From Hyparrhenia diplandra (taxonomy: Eukaryota > Streptophyta > Magnoliopsida > Poales > Poaceae): 64,000 bases of DNA. The position numbers and the translations under genes were made by a program. Location of the stretch: assembly GCA_015847255.1 (NCBI GenBank), contig JADLZK010005545.1, forward strand, positions 1-64,000, read 5' to 3'. Each line of letters begins with the position of its first letter. The first letter of the stretch is position 1. Shown in pieces: positions 9,930-22,297 of this stretch. The notes below the pieces were generated by a model. The model was not told where the DNA came from, searched no databases, and saw only the letters and a list, made by a program, of their open reading frames with translations.

Positions 9930-11878
9930 TACAGCTTGTGACATAACTACCGGAGGGTCATTTTCACATAAAAACCCAGCGGAAGGAGGAGCTTTCCTAA
10001 ACCATGTTTTTGAGAATACTCTCCTGCTAGAACCCATCCGAGTAGAACCCAAGCAGATCAAAGGAAAGTCTCTTTCATTTGCTGCCGAACCCGATACACC
10101 TATAGAGAGACCCTTGCCTGAACCAAAACCCAAGGGGACCGCATGGTAGGATCTCCTGTTTTTTGAGGTTGACCTTGCTGAGGGATTCAGTAACACCTTG
10201 AAATACGAACAATAGAAGAAACCACCAATCCCGACTGATCCTGAAAAAAAAATTCCTTGATAAACATTTCTCCATGACTCTATTAAGGATTGGTGGAGGT
10301 CATGTATAATCATGCTATGGGTATATATATTCAAATCCCTTGCACAAAATTGTGTCAAGGAATCCTTTAGAACCCAACCAACACGGGCTTTTGCCAAGAA
10401 ACCATACATGACCGAACTCTTCTGCACAAGAATGTAAAAAAAGGAGATTTTTACATTTTTGCTTTTCAAAAAAAAAAAGAGAGTCCTAGGTGCAGCTTGG
10501 GCTAGGTTCACTATGTTAATACACGCCGGCCTAGACCTGTCATTACCCGAGAGTATGTTTTCACACATCTTTTGTTCGGGTCTTGACATAGACACTGCCC
10601 TACGCATTGACATGACCGCTGGAGGGATATTTATCGATAAAATTACGATGAAACAAAGGAAGGTCCTTAATCACATCTAAGAGAAGCACACTTCTCCCAT
10701 CGTAAAACACAAACCCCACCAAAACCAAGGCATGTCAAGCTTTGAGAAGCCCTCATCAGCCGAATCCGTACCTTTACCATACTTAGGATCGACTGCTGAG
10801 CCCTTCTCCGAACCACGAACACTGAAGAATAATTCATCCTTCGAAGTTTCCATTTGAATTCAAAGATTATGGCAATACTTCGAACCTCTCTTGGCACGTA
10901 AAACCCCACAACAAATGAAGTCCTCCCTAGAGCTAAACCATCAACAAAAATGGTCATTGGAAGTGAAATGTTCTTCTAAAGCAATTCAGATTCTTTCACC
11001 TTCCAACATCATTACTTGTTCGTTAAAGGGAACTTCTTTGGAAGCCCTACACAACCTCACGGTCGGGACTAATATCATGTTCCAATTCTCGGCGGAAACC
11101 CTTTTGGGAAACATACCGCTAGTCCCGACTGACAAACTCTTAAAAAAAATCCTTCATGGCTTATCTTTGAGTGTTGTGGGATCGCGAGGGCCGTGCCATT
11201 AAAGATTGACAAAGCCGAGGTATCTTTCCCATCCTCAACTTCAAACTTTAGATAGGCTACCCACTCAAAGACCTTGTTCATAAAAAAAAAAAATACCCAT
11301 GGGAGCCTTGAGGAAAAATTGGGAGAGGTTGCTTGTGCCACTCCAAACCCATATCCAAAAAAAGTCTAGTGGCAAAGCAACATCCCAACCATGACATGTT
11401 CGAGGAGGCGAAGTTAATAACTACATTCGATTCACTTAAGTTGCTCTCGTATCTTTGTGAAACGAAACACCTGTCACCCTCACTCGAACACAAGCCATGT
11501 CCATCTGGCCAACAAAACATTGTTCGTAACAATGGTCAAGATGCAACAGTTGTCCTTCATGACATACCTTTTGAGGATAAGAACTCATGCGTCATGGACA
11601 TGCCCGAGGCACCAACTCTAGAGACCAAGATAGAAACCGCTAAGGAGCATGAAAAGTTTTCTTTTAAGATCCCTCACGTTTCATGCTCACCTTTTTGGAT
11701 CTCTAGAGTTGTCTCGCTTCTGACCACGTGCCCCTTCGAGAACCCCAACCTTCTCTTAATCCTCGTTCACAAAATTTTCAAGAGGATGGTTGTGGATATC
11801 TTCGTCTATCACAAGTTTTGCCGATCTCGTAGTGGCACGATGGTACCTCGCAGCTTAAGCATAACGCTAACTTCTTAG
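9930..11878 (+). pseudogene. Gag/retropepsin-like region remnant, Athila type
   Basis: Pieces of coding sequence appear in changing frames: a proline/glutamate-rich piece around 9945-10150 ('EPIRVEPKQIKGKSLSF'), a piece at 10900-11200 containing 'CSLKGTSLEALHNLTVGTNI', and a tail at 11333-11878 with 'SLEHKPCPSGQQNIV'. The middle block matches the retropepsin-like region that follows gag in Athila-like elements, where 'ALHNPTVGTNI' is a common phrase. The catalytic D-[ST]-G triad is not visible and the frames are broken, so no protease activity is expected. No RT, RNase H or integrase motif is seen afterwards. Confidence 0.6.
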
Positions 11879-11879
11879 T

Positions 11880-14825
11880 AGTGAGGCCGGGAACTTCACC
11901 ACCTTTCATAGCTGCAAGAAGAATTCCCACGGTCTAGCTTGCGACCATAAATAAAGCACTGTCGGGAGATACCCCGGACTATAAAAAAAAAGGACATTTT
12001 CTCTGATTAATAAAAAGCAACAGCTTGTTGTCAAGTTAGCATGCACCTTCGGGTATTCTTGTCGCTAACCATTTTAGGTGGAGATCGATTGAGAAGATCA
12101 AAAGAGGCATGCAATGCTTGAGAACATAGGGGGCACATCAACAAGAAACTTAGATGCTCATGGATAAGGGGACATGCTAAAAGGGAGACGGACCTTGCAC
12201 ACTTGACTTTTATACAAAAGTCCAAGTGTGGGGAAGATGGTGAGAATCTTAAGTTCCATCCACCAAGGGGTCATAAAAAAGATGATGTCACCTTACCTTC
12301 AAAAAAAAAAAAAAAAAAAAAAAGAAAAGAGAGAATATATATATAGATATATATATATAAAATGTAGAAGAGGAGAGGAGCAGGTTGGCCCCACATGGTC
12401 AAGATTCATACCAAAGTCTTTGCTGACTCCACCCATCATTGCTTCCACAAGCAAGATGGGTTTGTCTCTCATCCTTTGCTACTACCATCAAGACCCATGG
12501 CCCGTGACGCACAAATTTGTGTGTGTGGCCTAGTCTTGTGGTACACCGACAAGCCATCATGCAACCGCAACATCAACCTCGACATTCATCCACAAATGTT
12601 GTCGGCAAGTATATCCGGTATGCAAGGGAAATAAATGTTCACCAACACTCTTCACTCTTTTTTTCTTGTCTTCATAGAACCAAAACTTCACGCTTCCCTT
12701 GTTTATGATGTATGCTCTGGTTTGGGTGTTTTCACTTTGCGCGCATGAGTTACATCCATAGATCTTTTTAAATTAAGCATGGTGCTTAGGTTAAAAAGAT
12801 CTCCTTTAATAAAAATTCGATATGGTGTTGGAGCTTGATTAATGAACTTAGAGCTTTGTTGTCATGATCAATGAAAGTATTTTATGATGGAGATAGATCA
12901 AGGCTATGTTCACACTGCTTCTTTATATGAGCCTTGCTTGAGTGATGTTGTGGTAAACAAATAAAAATAAAATAAATAAATAAAATAATCACAATAATGG
13001 CTCCACAAAGTATTCATGCCAATAGAGCCATGTGTTTTTCTTCTTTTGTTTTGTTTTCTTGCTTTCAAATAAAACCAGGTACAAGACCAAGTGTGGGGGA
13101 GATCTCTCAAACACAATGAACAAACTTTTGAGATCTCCCCAACACAATGCACAAACGCCGAGCAATTCATGACGGAGAAGGACGAGACGAACGACTACCA
13201 TAAACTCCTTCATCTTCAAACGGTGGTTTGTGCAAAACTCTCGCTCTCACATCTCCCAAAAGTTTTGAAGTTTAAATTTTGAACATATCAACTAGACAAA
13301 ACCTGTTGGATGCACACTTGTCCCTTTTGTCTTTTCTATCTTTATAATTTGCCAAAAGAACAAGTGTGGGGGAGAAACCTACACATACTCTACATAAAGT
13401 AAAATTCAAATCCTTACACATTCCCCTTTTGAACAAGATTAAAATGTATGATCATTAAAATGATTTAATCATCCTTGAATTTCACCTCATTAAAATCCCT
13501 CAATGTCTTTTAGTCAACATATATTTTATTCCTCACTAAAAGATAAACAAAACTTTTGAGGCTCCATCTCCATGCTATCCTTTGATAAAAACTTGCATAC
13601 TCTTTATTCCTTGCTAATATTCCTATGCCTTGTGAAAAATCTATCATAGGGACCCCATGTTATCTAAGTAACTGGGATATGTGATATAACTGGATGATTT
13701 GAACCTTGCTCTTTTATATGAACTTGGGATTTGTTTTCAAAAAATTCAAAATTCAATTAGCATGCTCCTCAATGATATGCAAATTCCTACTAGAGCCATA
13801 TTGAGTTTATCAAATGCAAAACCCTACCATATATATATGCTACTTATCTTTGCATTGAGCTTGTGTCAAGTCTCGTTGACCCTTGTTGAGATAGTTGTCA
13901 TGCCCCCAAGATCAAGATCACGTATTATGCCACATATATCAGCCTATTCCTACACTAGGAATACGCTAAAACATGCTTCCATCCACCATACAAAAAGCTC
14001 GCTCCTACATTGGGAGTAGACAAAAAAATTATCCTTGTTAGGTTCATTCAAAATAAATGCTCCAAACACTTGTTGATATCTCCCTCTCAAAAGTTGTGAA
14101 AAAGAGACATGAGGCTATCATCAAAAAAAGATTAAACATAAAAAAAATAGACAGAAAAAAAAATGGACAAGTGTCCAAAATAAAACAATGGGTACTTAGA
14201 TGCCCGCCTCTCTCTATAAAAAAAGAAAAGAAAAAAAAAGATAGCCCATCTTTGTCACAAATATTTTCTCCAAAAGTCTCAATAAAGAGAGAGATATTTC
14301 AAGGAGCATAGTAGAAATAGGATAGCCACCATATATCCACACACATGCACTTCTTGATCTAAGGGTATGCCATCCTTCTCCCCGGATCCAAGCTTTTGAC
14401 CTAGCAATATATGCGAGTAAGTATGACTTCATATCTTTTCCCTACCCAAAGATCCATATAAGCTTTTTAGAAGTAGAAAAGAAAGAAGGCAAAACTCTCA
14501 TATGCCTCAGTGAGGAACCAGACACAAATATTTGAGTGATCTGAGTGAATCATTCGAGGAGCAAGGCTATATTAATGTGGTAGACAAATCAAAATTTCAC
14601 AAGTGTAGGTGAAACTTGAAATATGAAAACCCAAGTTCCTGCACTTATTCGAAGTAAGGGGATTTGAATCCATGTTGTTCGATAATTCAATTACCCAAGA
14701 TTAATGTGGTAGACACATCAAAATTTCACAAGTGTAGGTGAAACTTGAAATAACTTGTATGCATATTTTATTTCACGGGAGGTAAACCCACCTAGTCTTG
14801 CACTTTACTCGAGGACGAGTAAAGA
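11880..14825 (+). other. Long 3' non-coding part of the Athila-like element
   Basis: About 2.9 kb without a supported coding frame. It contains a poly-A run (12300-12323) and three internal copies of a purine-rich 'caagtgtggggg' motif at 12223, 13088 and 13361 that resemble the true tract at 14826. Its 13.8-14.3 kb part resembles 18.9-19.5 kb in the neighbouring relative. Confidence 0.7.
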
Positions 14826-14841
14826 CTAAGTGTGGGGCGCT
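14826..14841 (+). other. Polypurine-like tract
   Basis: 'taagtgtggggcgct' sits immediately before the 3' LTR and is the expected plus-strand primer position. Confidence 0.65.
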
Positions 14842-16240
14842 TGTTGGCGGTCACTATCATACAAATTATACCGCCAACTTAGTTATATAACATGGTGAAT
14901 AACGTACTTTTGCCACATGAACCTTTGCTATTAATCTAGTTCCACTTGTATTCGAAGAAAATATGTTTTGCGAGACATAAACGTGGAAACAGTAAAAATA
15001 CGCCAAAAAAGGAAGAGAGAAGCGCACATCGAACTGGCGCTTTGGACAAGGGAATGCCACGGGCCAAAACCAACGCAAACCAGGCCAAAGCACCCCCGAG
15101 GACGCGACCTAGAGGGGGCGAAGCCCACTGCGAAAACCGGGCGCGAGGCGGCCAAACTCACGGCGGCCGCGCCGGTGCGGCGCCCACCGCAGACGAGCCC
15201 GATCCCGCCGCGCTTTTGCCTTGACCCGCGCCCCGAGGAGGGAAGGCGGTTGCATGAGGTGTTTTTCGCGTTGGCGCCAAGAAGTTCCCGCCAAACGCCC
15301 GAAAGTCCCCTAGAACAAGGAGAACCCTCCATTTCTCTCCTCCTTTCTCTATATAAAGAGGCCCTTGCCTCTCCTTTGTACCACACCAATTCACATACCA
15401 ATTCACTCATTCACACACAAGTCACATTCAATAAAGGAATCCCACATTCCTTCACCATGTGATCCATCATTCGCCCCACATTCCTTCGGGAATTACACCC
15501 ACGCCTCACATAGGGTGGTGTAGAGAGTGCCAAGACACTTAGTGGGAGTGAGAGAGAGTGCAAGGTAGAGAGGAAGAGAGGAGTAGCGACCCCGCGGTCT
15601 TTCTACCGTCGAGAGTGCCGAACTGCTGGCTCCCCGCCTCCCCTACCTTGTACCTCTACGGGTAACTTTATGGCTTGGTGAAAGTTATTCGTGTCTTACT
15701 TTCAGTATCATTCTTAAGTTTCATGCTATCATTTATTATATCGAGAATTACGGGATCGTTGTTTACCTTCCAGGTGAATGCTCTAGTAGAGGGCCCCCGA
15801 TGAAGACGGATCCCGACGACGCTAGAGTAGTGACAAGTAACGAGACGTGGTGTCTAAGTTATGAATCACCCCTCGTTTGCTCCGCAATCCACGGTAGTGA
15901 GGTAGGGGATAGGTGGTGACAGCCCTATTCGCCCATCGCACTCCTCCACGTCCCGGGTGGCGGTAGTAGAGTCGATGGCCGCATCGCTGGCGGACCAAGT
16001 GCACTCCGTGCCCGAAGTAATACTCGATTAATAGAAAGAGTAGCCCGACTTAGTCTAAGTGCTGAAAGAACACATCACTCCTAAGATCACCTCCTATGCT
16101 TGACCCTTGATATCTAGAAGAACAGACTTAGTACCCGTTCCCTCGTGGAAAATCGATACCGGAATACTTCTAGGTGAAGTGCTACAACGGTACTTTTCCG
16201 TGCGCTATGGACTTTGTCGCTACGCCAAGAAATACCAACA
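14842..16240 (+). repeat. 3' LTR of the Athila-like element
   Basis: Same ends as the 5' LTR; TATA box 'tatataaa' at 15350-15357. It is followed by the TSD 'ataat'. Confidence 0.93.
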
Positions 16241-16245
16241 ATAAT

Positions 16246-16920
16246 TTAATGGATCATATTATGATCAATGATAATTAAAAACTTTTACTAATGTTAGTTG
16301 GGGGTCAAAATAGACTTAATCCTACTATATAAATTTTTAAATTTCTTCGATCCCTTGCTTAGGTGGGTCTTATAGGATGTCCATTTTTGCATGTGACATC
16401 TAAGATGCCCCCTCGTAAGAATTTATTTGCAGATATGGGTGTTTCTTTGTTGTCTTGGTAAATACACACCATCTGAATATTTTTTTTGTTGACATGGTAA
16501 ATTTTTTATTATGGTAGGATCAGATCTTTGGATGAACACCAATTATTGGGACGACGATACTAAAGCAGACGCATTTAAGATGGAAAGAAATGCCTAATCA
16601 TGCTTGACACACGACAAAACTGGAAATTTGGGGTGAAAAGGATAGGAGATTTAGCTATATATGCCATGTGAGCAGCAGCAGCTTGATAAACCCGTGCATA
16701 TAGAGGGAATCGAGAGAAAATAAAGGGGTAGGTACGCCCATCGTCAAGTCATCTACCCATTGTGATGTTGGCGAGGAAAATGACCTCCAATCGCGGAGGT
16801 CCCCAAATGTAAAAATGGTGGTGTCACTATATATTGATCCCATGTTAGCATTAAGGACAAAGATTTAACACTAGGCAAGAGAGAAACAAGTATGCTAGCA
16901 TCAGGGACAAAGATTTTACC
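16246..16920. other. No gene seen
   Basis: Flanking sequence between the two Athila relatives. No supported frame; the last ~100 bp may already belong to the next element. Confidence 0.45.
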
Positions 16921-17955
16921 TTGACCACTATTATTGATCCCATGTTGCTTGCTTCTATGGGCATGAGTAGTGAATTTCATCACATTTTTAGAAGCATAGG
17001 TTGGGAAGATGCTTGGGAAATAAATGAACAAGGGTGTAGATTGCTTATTGTTGAATTTTTGTGCACCCTAGAGACTTATAGTGATGGCATATCTTTTAGA
17101 TTGTTTAATAAAGAATTTTCTATGACTTGTTTGCAATCTAGCAAGCCGCTTGGTTTTCCTGAAACATGCCATGTTAATGTTGATGATGCTTTGCATGATT
17201 TTGATAGAGCTCATTTTTGGAAAGACATTTCTAATTTGCAACTAGGAAATAAACCATGCACCGATGAAATCCACAATCCGAATTTGAGATTCATGCATAA
17301 ATGGTTGGCTATAACTTTATTTCCTAGACAAGAGACTAGAGTTGTTAGACTTGAGGAGTTTAAATTGATGTATGCTATGGTTAAAAGAGTTCATGTTTTG
17401 CCCGCTAGATTGGTAGGAGAGTTTTGGTCTACAATTCCTAGTTTAAGAAGAGGAACAATTTCTTGCACTTCATGGGTTACACGTATTGCTAACAATCTTG
17501 GCTTGTTACAAAATGCTAATATTCAATATCTTGCTCAACCTCGCCCTGTCATTGATATTTCATTCATTTACTATGCTTATTTGCTCAAAACAAAGGATGA
17601 CAGAGTTGTCATGATATATAAGGATTAGATTAATGAGATTGACTTACCCAACCCATCTTTAGGGTTGTATGTGGTGGATAGTTTTACTCTTGATTTGCAG
17701 AGAATAGGAATAATTTCAGGAAGAAGATCAACATCGAGGCCCACAAGAAACCCACAGCCGCATTATCAAGAAGATGATTCTACACCAGCTGCACCAGCTT
17801 TTGGAGATTATATTGGTTTTAACCAAGCTGGACCATCATGTACACATGGAGCAATAGGATGGCCATCTCCACACCATTCTAAGTCATCTACAGGAACTTC
17901 ATGGGCACAAGATGCATCTTGGGGACATGGACACTTTAGTCAATACCAAGGGTAA
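16921..17955 (+). pseudogene. ATHILA ORF-1-family protein, second Athila relative
   Basis: A 235-codon frame (16921-17628) is followed after one stop codon by a same-frame continuation to 17955. The phrases 'GWEDAWEINEQGCRLLIVEF', 'ISFRLFNKEF' and 'HVLPARLVGEFWSTI' match the ATHILA ORF-1 family of plant retrotransposon proteins, whose role is unknown. In related elements it lies near the 3' end, as here, just before a long non-coding tract. The first codons before 'LLASMGMSSEFHHIF' may be upstream read-through rather than a true start. The stop at 17626-17628 and the absence of gag or pol nearby make it a remnant. The C-terminal part is rich in Ser, His and Pro. Confidence 0.65.
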
Positions 17956-19039
17956 GAACATGAGGAAACCAGCAGCATACAGAGAGGACGTATGTCTTTC
18001 TCTACAGCAGCCCCCCATGACTAAAACATTCAAGGGCCACTCCCATTTCATTATATACCACCACCACAGCCTATTCACTTTGCACCACCACCACCATTTC
18101 GGCCTTACCAGCAATATCCACCTCAGTACACTCATCAGGAGCCATCACCAGGAGAAAATATAGGTGAGATTTTAACTAACTTTGGTGTTCGTATTGGTAA
18201 CCTTGAGACAGGACAACAGGAGCTGCACCACACTATTCAGCAGCTAGGCGAAGAAAATCAAAGGTACCAACAAGAGAATCGGTTGAATTGACATATTTAT
18301 TTGATGGCTTGCACATTACACCGCCGCCACTACCTCAGTGACTTCATCAACTAGCTTGGGGAAGACCCCCATTTTCAGGTAAGTTTTCTTTACTTATTTT
18401 ACTTTTATGCAAGTTTGTTTACTTTTCTGCACCTTATAAGAAAAACCATAAAAATTTGAAAAACCAGAAAACCCAATAAAAATTAGTTGGTAGATTTTTA
18501 ATTTCTACATGAGAAAATGAAAACCCAAAAAAATAGAGTGTGCATATAAGTGTGCTTTTAATTTGTCAGTTTTTGCTTTAGTTGTTTTTAAGAGTCATGT
18601 AAATAAGTAGAATCTCATGTTATGAAGCATGCTCAACATTAAAATTCCTAGTGTTTAAACTTAAATTCTTCCACGGGTTGTATAAAATTAATTTGACATA
18701 AAGATTTGCTCTACACTTTGAAACCTGTGGGATGCATATGCTTGATCTAGATCTAGGTAATTGACGGATATGATATGACATAGTTTGACCTATTGTTTAT
18801 CTTATTCTAAATGAAACTGACTTCTGGAGATTTATTTTTTAAAAAACTTGAAATTTGCATGATGAGATTCTACATGACAGAGTGTTAAAATTCCTACCAG
18901 AGCCAAATATTTGATTTTTAGATTAGGAAAAACCTCTAGTTACATATGCTACTTGCTTTTTAAATTGTGTAGATCAAGCTTTGCTGTTACCTGTCAGAGT
19001 TCAGTCATGAAAATCAAGAGCACACACGCACTCCACATC

Positions 19040-19090
<51 letters not shown>

Positions 19091-20053
19091 CTTTATGCTA
19101 TTCCTACACTGGGAGTATGCATCCATATATTCCCATCTTATGCACCCACAAATGTGTTATTCTCCTACACTGGGAGAAGACACCACAAAAATATTCATTT
19201 ATAGGTTTCTGTAAATAATTGCTCCAAAGTTTTTATATCTCTCTCTCTTACATATCATTTTTTGTAGAAAAGCATGGCGCTATGCAAAAAGAATTATAAA
19301 AAGAGAGTTGAAAAAGGACAAGTGTTCACAATGAAAACAATGGGTACTTAGATGCCCGCTCTCTCGATTAAAAAGAGAGAGAGAGGGAGAGAGAGAAAGA
19401 AAAGAAAAGATAGCCCCTATTTTCTTATATTTCCAAGTTGAAAATAAGAGAGAGTATTGTTCAAAAAGGAGCAAAGTACAATTAGGTTAGCCACTTTATA
19501 TATTCCACACACATGCACCTCTTGATTTAGTTGTATGTCTCAACTCTCTACGGATCCATTGTTTGATCTATAATATATTCTTTGCAAGTATGCTATATCA
19601 TTTCGTGAGTGCCACTCCTATAAGCTCTACATAAGCCTTATTTAGAGAGTGAGTGAGAAAGAGAGAAGGCTCACTATAGTCAGCCTTGTTCCACAAAAAA
19701 AAAATATTACATATTTGAGAGAAGGCATATCACTATCATTGCCTTAGAAAGGATCCAAAAATACTACATATGAGTGACTTGAGAGTGTCATGCAATGAAT
19801 CTCTCGAGTTTTTTATTTTGAAAATTTATAAAAACCAGAATGACGGTTGAATGAAAATTTGAGACATAGTGCTCACTTAATCGTTCTATCTTTCAATTAC
19901 TCAAGATTCATGTGATTGCTAAAAGTTCCATGGTTGAAAAAAGATACATGAGTAAGTTTGAAAGTCGATTATTCTTGTAATTTAGAGCAGAGTTCCCTGT
20001 TTAAATGCATGTGTATTTTTTAGAGGTTATTGAATGTTTGAATCTCTGATAAT
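17956..20053 (+). other. 3' non-coding tract of the second Athila relative
   Basis: No coding frame is supported. Segments such as 'cctacactgggagtatgc' (19105) and 'caatgggtacttagatgcccg' (about 19339) have counterparts at 13950 and 14190 in the first element, so both derive from one family. No clean polypurine tract is visible before 20054. Confidence 0.6.
19043..19085. repeat. (AT)n microsatellite
   Basis: About 43 bp of uninterrupted 'at' repeat. Confidence 0.95.
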
Positions 20054-20512
20054 TGTTGAAATTGTTTTTGCTAAGTTTAACTATGTAAAATACCATCAAC
20101 CAAGGATCAATGATACTAAAATAATTTTATTATTAAACAAATTCCATGAGTTTTGTTGTCTCCCTAGTTTTGCGTGTAAATCTCTAGAAAGCACCAAACA
20201 ACAGAGAAAAGACAAGAGAAATAGAGAATCGGAGAAAAGGACTGAACCAAAAGTATTTATATAAAATACAAGGACCTAAAGGACAAAAAGAGGACGCCAC
20301 GTCAAAGGTGGGACCCACCTGGCGGGACCCATGGCCGATTGGCGTGGTGGTCCCTGGCCGCCGGCCACCCAAGTCAGTGCCACATCACAGAAATTTTCGA
20401 ACCTTCTCTCCACCACCTTTGAGATCCAATCTCGACCATCCATTAAGGTCGGTTTGATCCGACGGTCACGATTCATCCCAGGAGGCTATATAAGCAAGGG
20501 CAGAGGGACCCC
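20054..20512 (+). repeat. LTR of the second Athila relative, left piece (start uncertain)
   Basis: The piece has a possible start TGTTGAAATTG, plant-promoter words ('gccacgtc' at about 20296, 'aggtgggacccacct' at about 20307) and a TATA box 'tatataag' at 20487-20494. It stops where the copia element was inserted, 18 bp after the TATA box. The start is inferred only from the TGTTG ends of related LTRs. Confidence 0.5.
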
Positions 20513-22247
20513 TGAAGATCTCTAGATTGGTTTTGGCTAATGGATGACATCCTTAGGACTAATCTCTATGCTAAGTGTTATTTTAGTTGGAGATTGGTCA
20601 AGCCAAGGTTTGTGCATGATGGTCATGGTGAGTGGATCGAGATGGTTCAATTGACGATCAAGTGCATGACTTGAGTGGATGGTGGATCAAAATGGGCTCA
20701 AGGCAAAAGGTATATCCATAGGGCCATTTTGATTTTGCACTCAAGACACCATAGAGGGTGTGAGTGATTATAGGATCGATAAGCCGTACTATAAAGAGGG
20801 AAAACTATCGCACATATCGATCCACATGTGCCTCTAGGCTCAAAATCATTTGCATGCATTCTAACCTAGAGAGCTAACTCCGTTCTTGATGGAAAATGTT
20901 TTCAAAATGCTAACACATGGTGTCGGGGTGCTCTTCGACGGTCGGCAACAAGAATCAAGTGACGGAAGTTGGTTTGGAGCAAAGGCGAAGGAACGGCGAC
21001 AAAACGACGGAATTTCGCAGTTTCGAAGGTGACCGGACTCGACCGAAGCACGAGGTTCTGGACCGGACGCACCGGTGACCGCGCCCCGCAGAGAGCATGT
21101 TTTCGTGACTTCGGCTCGGTGACCGGACGCCGCCGACCGGATGCACCGGTGCTGACCGGACGATCCGGTCTTGACCGGACGCACCGATCGGACGCCGGAC
21201 GTGACGCGCTCAGCCAGGGGGTTGAGCGGTCCCGGTGGGGTTTGTCGGTTGTGATCGAGGACCCACCGACCGGACTCACCTGGTGAGTCCTGGGCCAAGG
21301 CGTCCGGCCAGCCGATTTGTGCGTGGTTTGCACCCCAATGGGCACATTTCGTGGTGGGGGTATTTATACCCTTTGGCCGGTTCTAGGAGGTCTCTTGGTC
21401 ATTTTGAATCAATCCTAACACCTCTAGAGCTGAGCACACATCCTCCTCCTCACTCCTTTGCTTGAGAGCATTCATTCTAGTGAGTTGAGGTGATTCAAGT
21501 GCACATTGCTTTGATCTTTGCATCTAGTGGCACTTGTTGGATCGTTGTGAGTCGGTGGATTTCCTTTTTGTTTGGGGAGCACCACCCTAGCCGGCTTGGT
21601 GATTGGTGGAGGCGTTGGCAAGAGTTGGTGATTGTTCTTGGCCACCACCGGTGATTTGTGAGCGGATCACACACTCCTCGTCTGAAGACAAAGTGTGAGT
21701 AATCTATTGCTCGTGTCTTGGGTACCTCTCATTTTCTTTTGGGTGTGATAAGCCTAAAGGCATTTGGCTTGGAGTGAGCTCCACATCAACCCACACGTGA
21801 GAAGGTCGGCACAACGGAGATTAGCTTGAGGGTGCTCAAGTGAACTTCGGGTTAAATCGTGTGTCTCCATTTGTCTCTTTGTGATTGGCTTCAATTTGGT
21901 TATCACATTGATTCACTCCCGTGATTGGATTGACTAACCCCCGACATTGTGGTATAACCCTTCTACACTCTTGCATTACTTTCATAGTTAGTGTGCTAGT
22001 GTAGTTTGAGTAGACTTGCTTAGTCGCTAGAGTAATTAGCTTGTTCACCTAGTGGTAAAGTAGTGACATAGCCGTTGAGTGTGAACTAGAGATCATAGCA
22101 ACTAGAATTGTCAATAGGAGGCTTGCCGACAAGTAGAGCTAGAGCAAACGCGTTTATAGCCTTTTGTTATTCTAACAAGTTTGTCTAGTGTTTTGTAGAA
22201 AATTTTATTAGGCTATTCACCCCCCTCTAGCCATTTAGGACCTTTCA
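20513..22247 (+). repeat. 5' LTR of the copia element
   Basis: TATA box 'tatttata' at 21361-21368. A GC-rich block at 21030-21210 has repeated 'gaccggacg' and 'caccggtg' words. Confidence 0.95.
21030..21210 (+). repeat. Clustered 'gaccggacgcaccgg' motifs in the LTR
   Basis: The short word 'ccggacg' and its relatives recur about ten times upstream of the TATA box. The matching block in the 3' LTR (29130-29300) differs by many small indels. It could be a regulatory motif array of the U3 region (inference). Confidence 0.7.
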
Positions 22248-22249
22248 AG

Positions 22250-22261
22250 TGGTATCAAAGC
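22250..22261 (+). other. Primer-binding site, initiator tRNA-Met
   Basis: 'tggtatcaaagc' starts 2 bp after the LTR and differs by one base from the standard 'tggtatcagagc'. Confidence 0.9.
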
Positions 22262-22297
22262 CATGGTCACCGTTTAAGCAAGGATTAACACCCTTCG

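Larger units (their letters stand above)
8222..16245 (+). mobile_element. Athila-like LTR retrotransposon, non-autonomous, TSD 'ataat'
   Basis: Two LTRs of 1402 and 1399 bp (8227-9628 and 14842-16240) start TGTTGGCGG and end CCAACA. A 5-bp duplication 'ataat' flanks them (8222-8226 and 16241-16245). A tRNA-Asp-type primer site follows the 5' LTR, and a 'taagtgtgggg' purine-rich tract precedes the 3' LTR. The 5.2-kb interior keeps a gag start and a gag/protease-like remnant but no recognisable reverse transcriptase or integrase. The gag words, primer site and long 3' non-coding tract are typical of the Athila branch of Ty3/gypsy (inference from family knowledge). It must have moved using enzymes from relatives. 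Confidence 0.93.

Noticed and set aside
16921..17628. A host gene
   Set aside because: The sequence fits the ATHILA ORF-1 retrotransposon family and is followed by Athila-type non-coding DNA.
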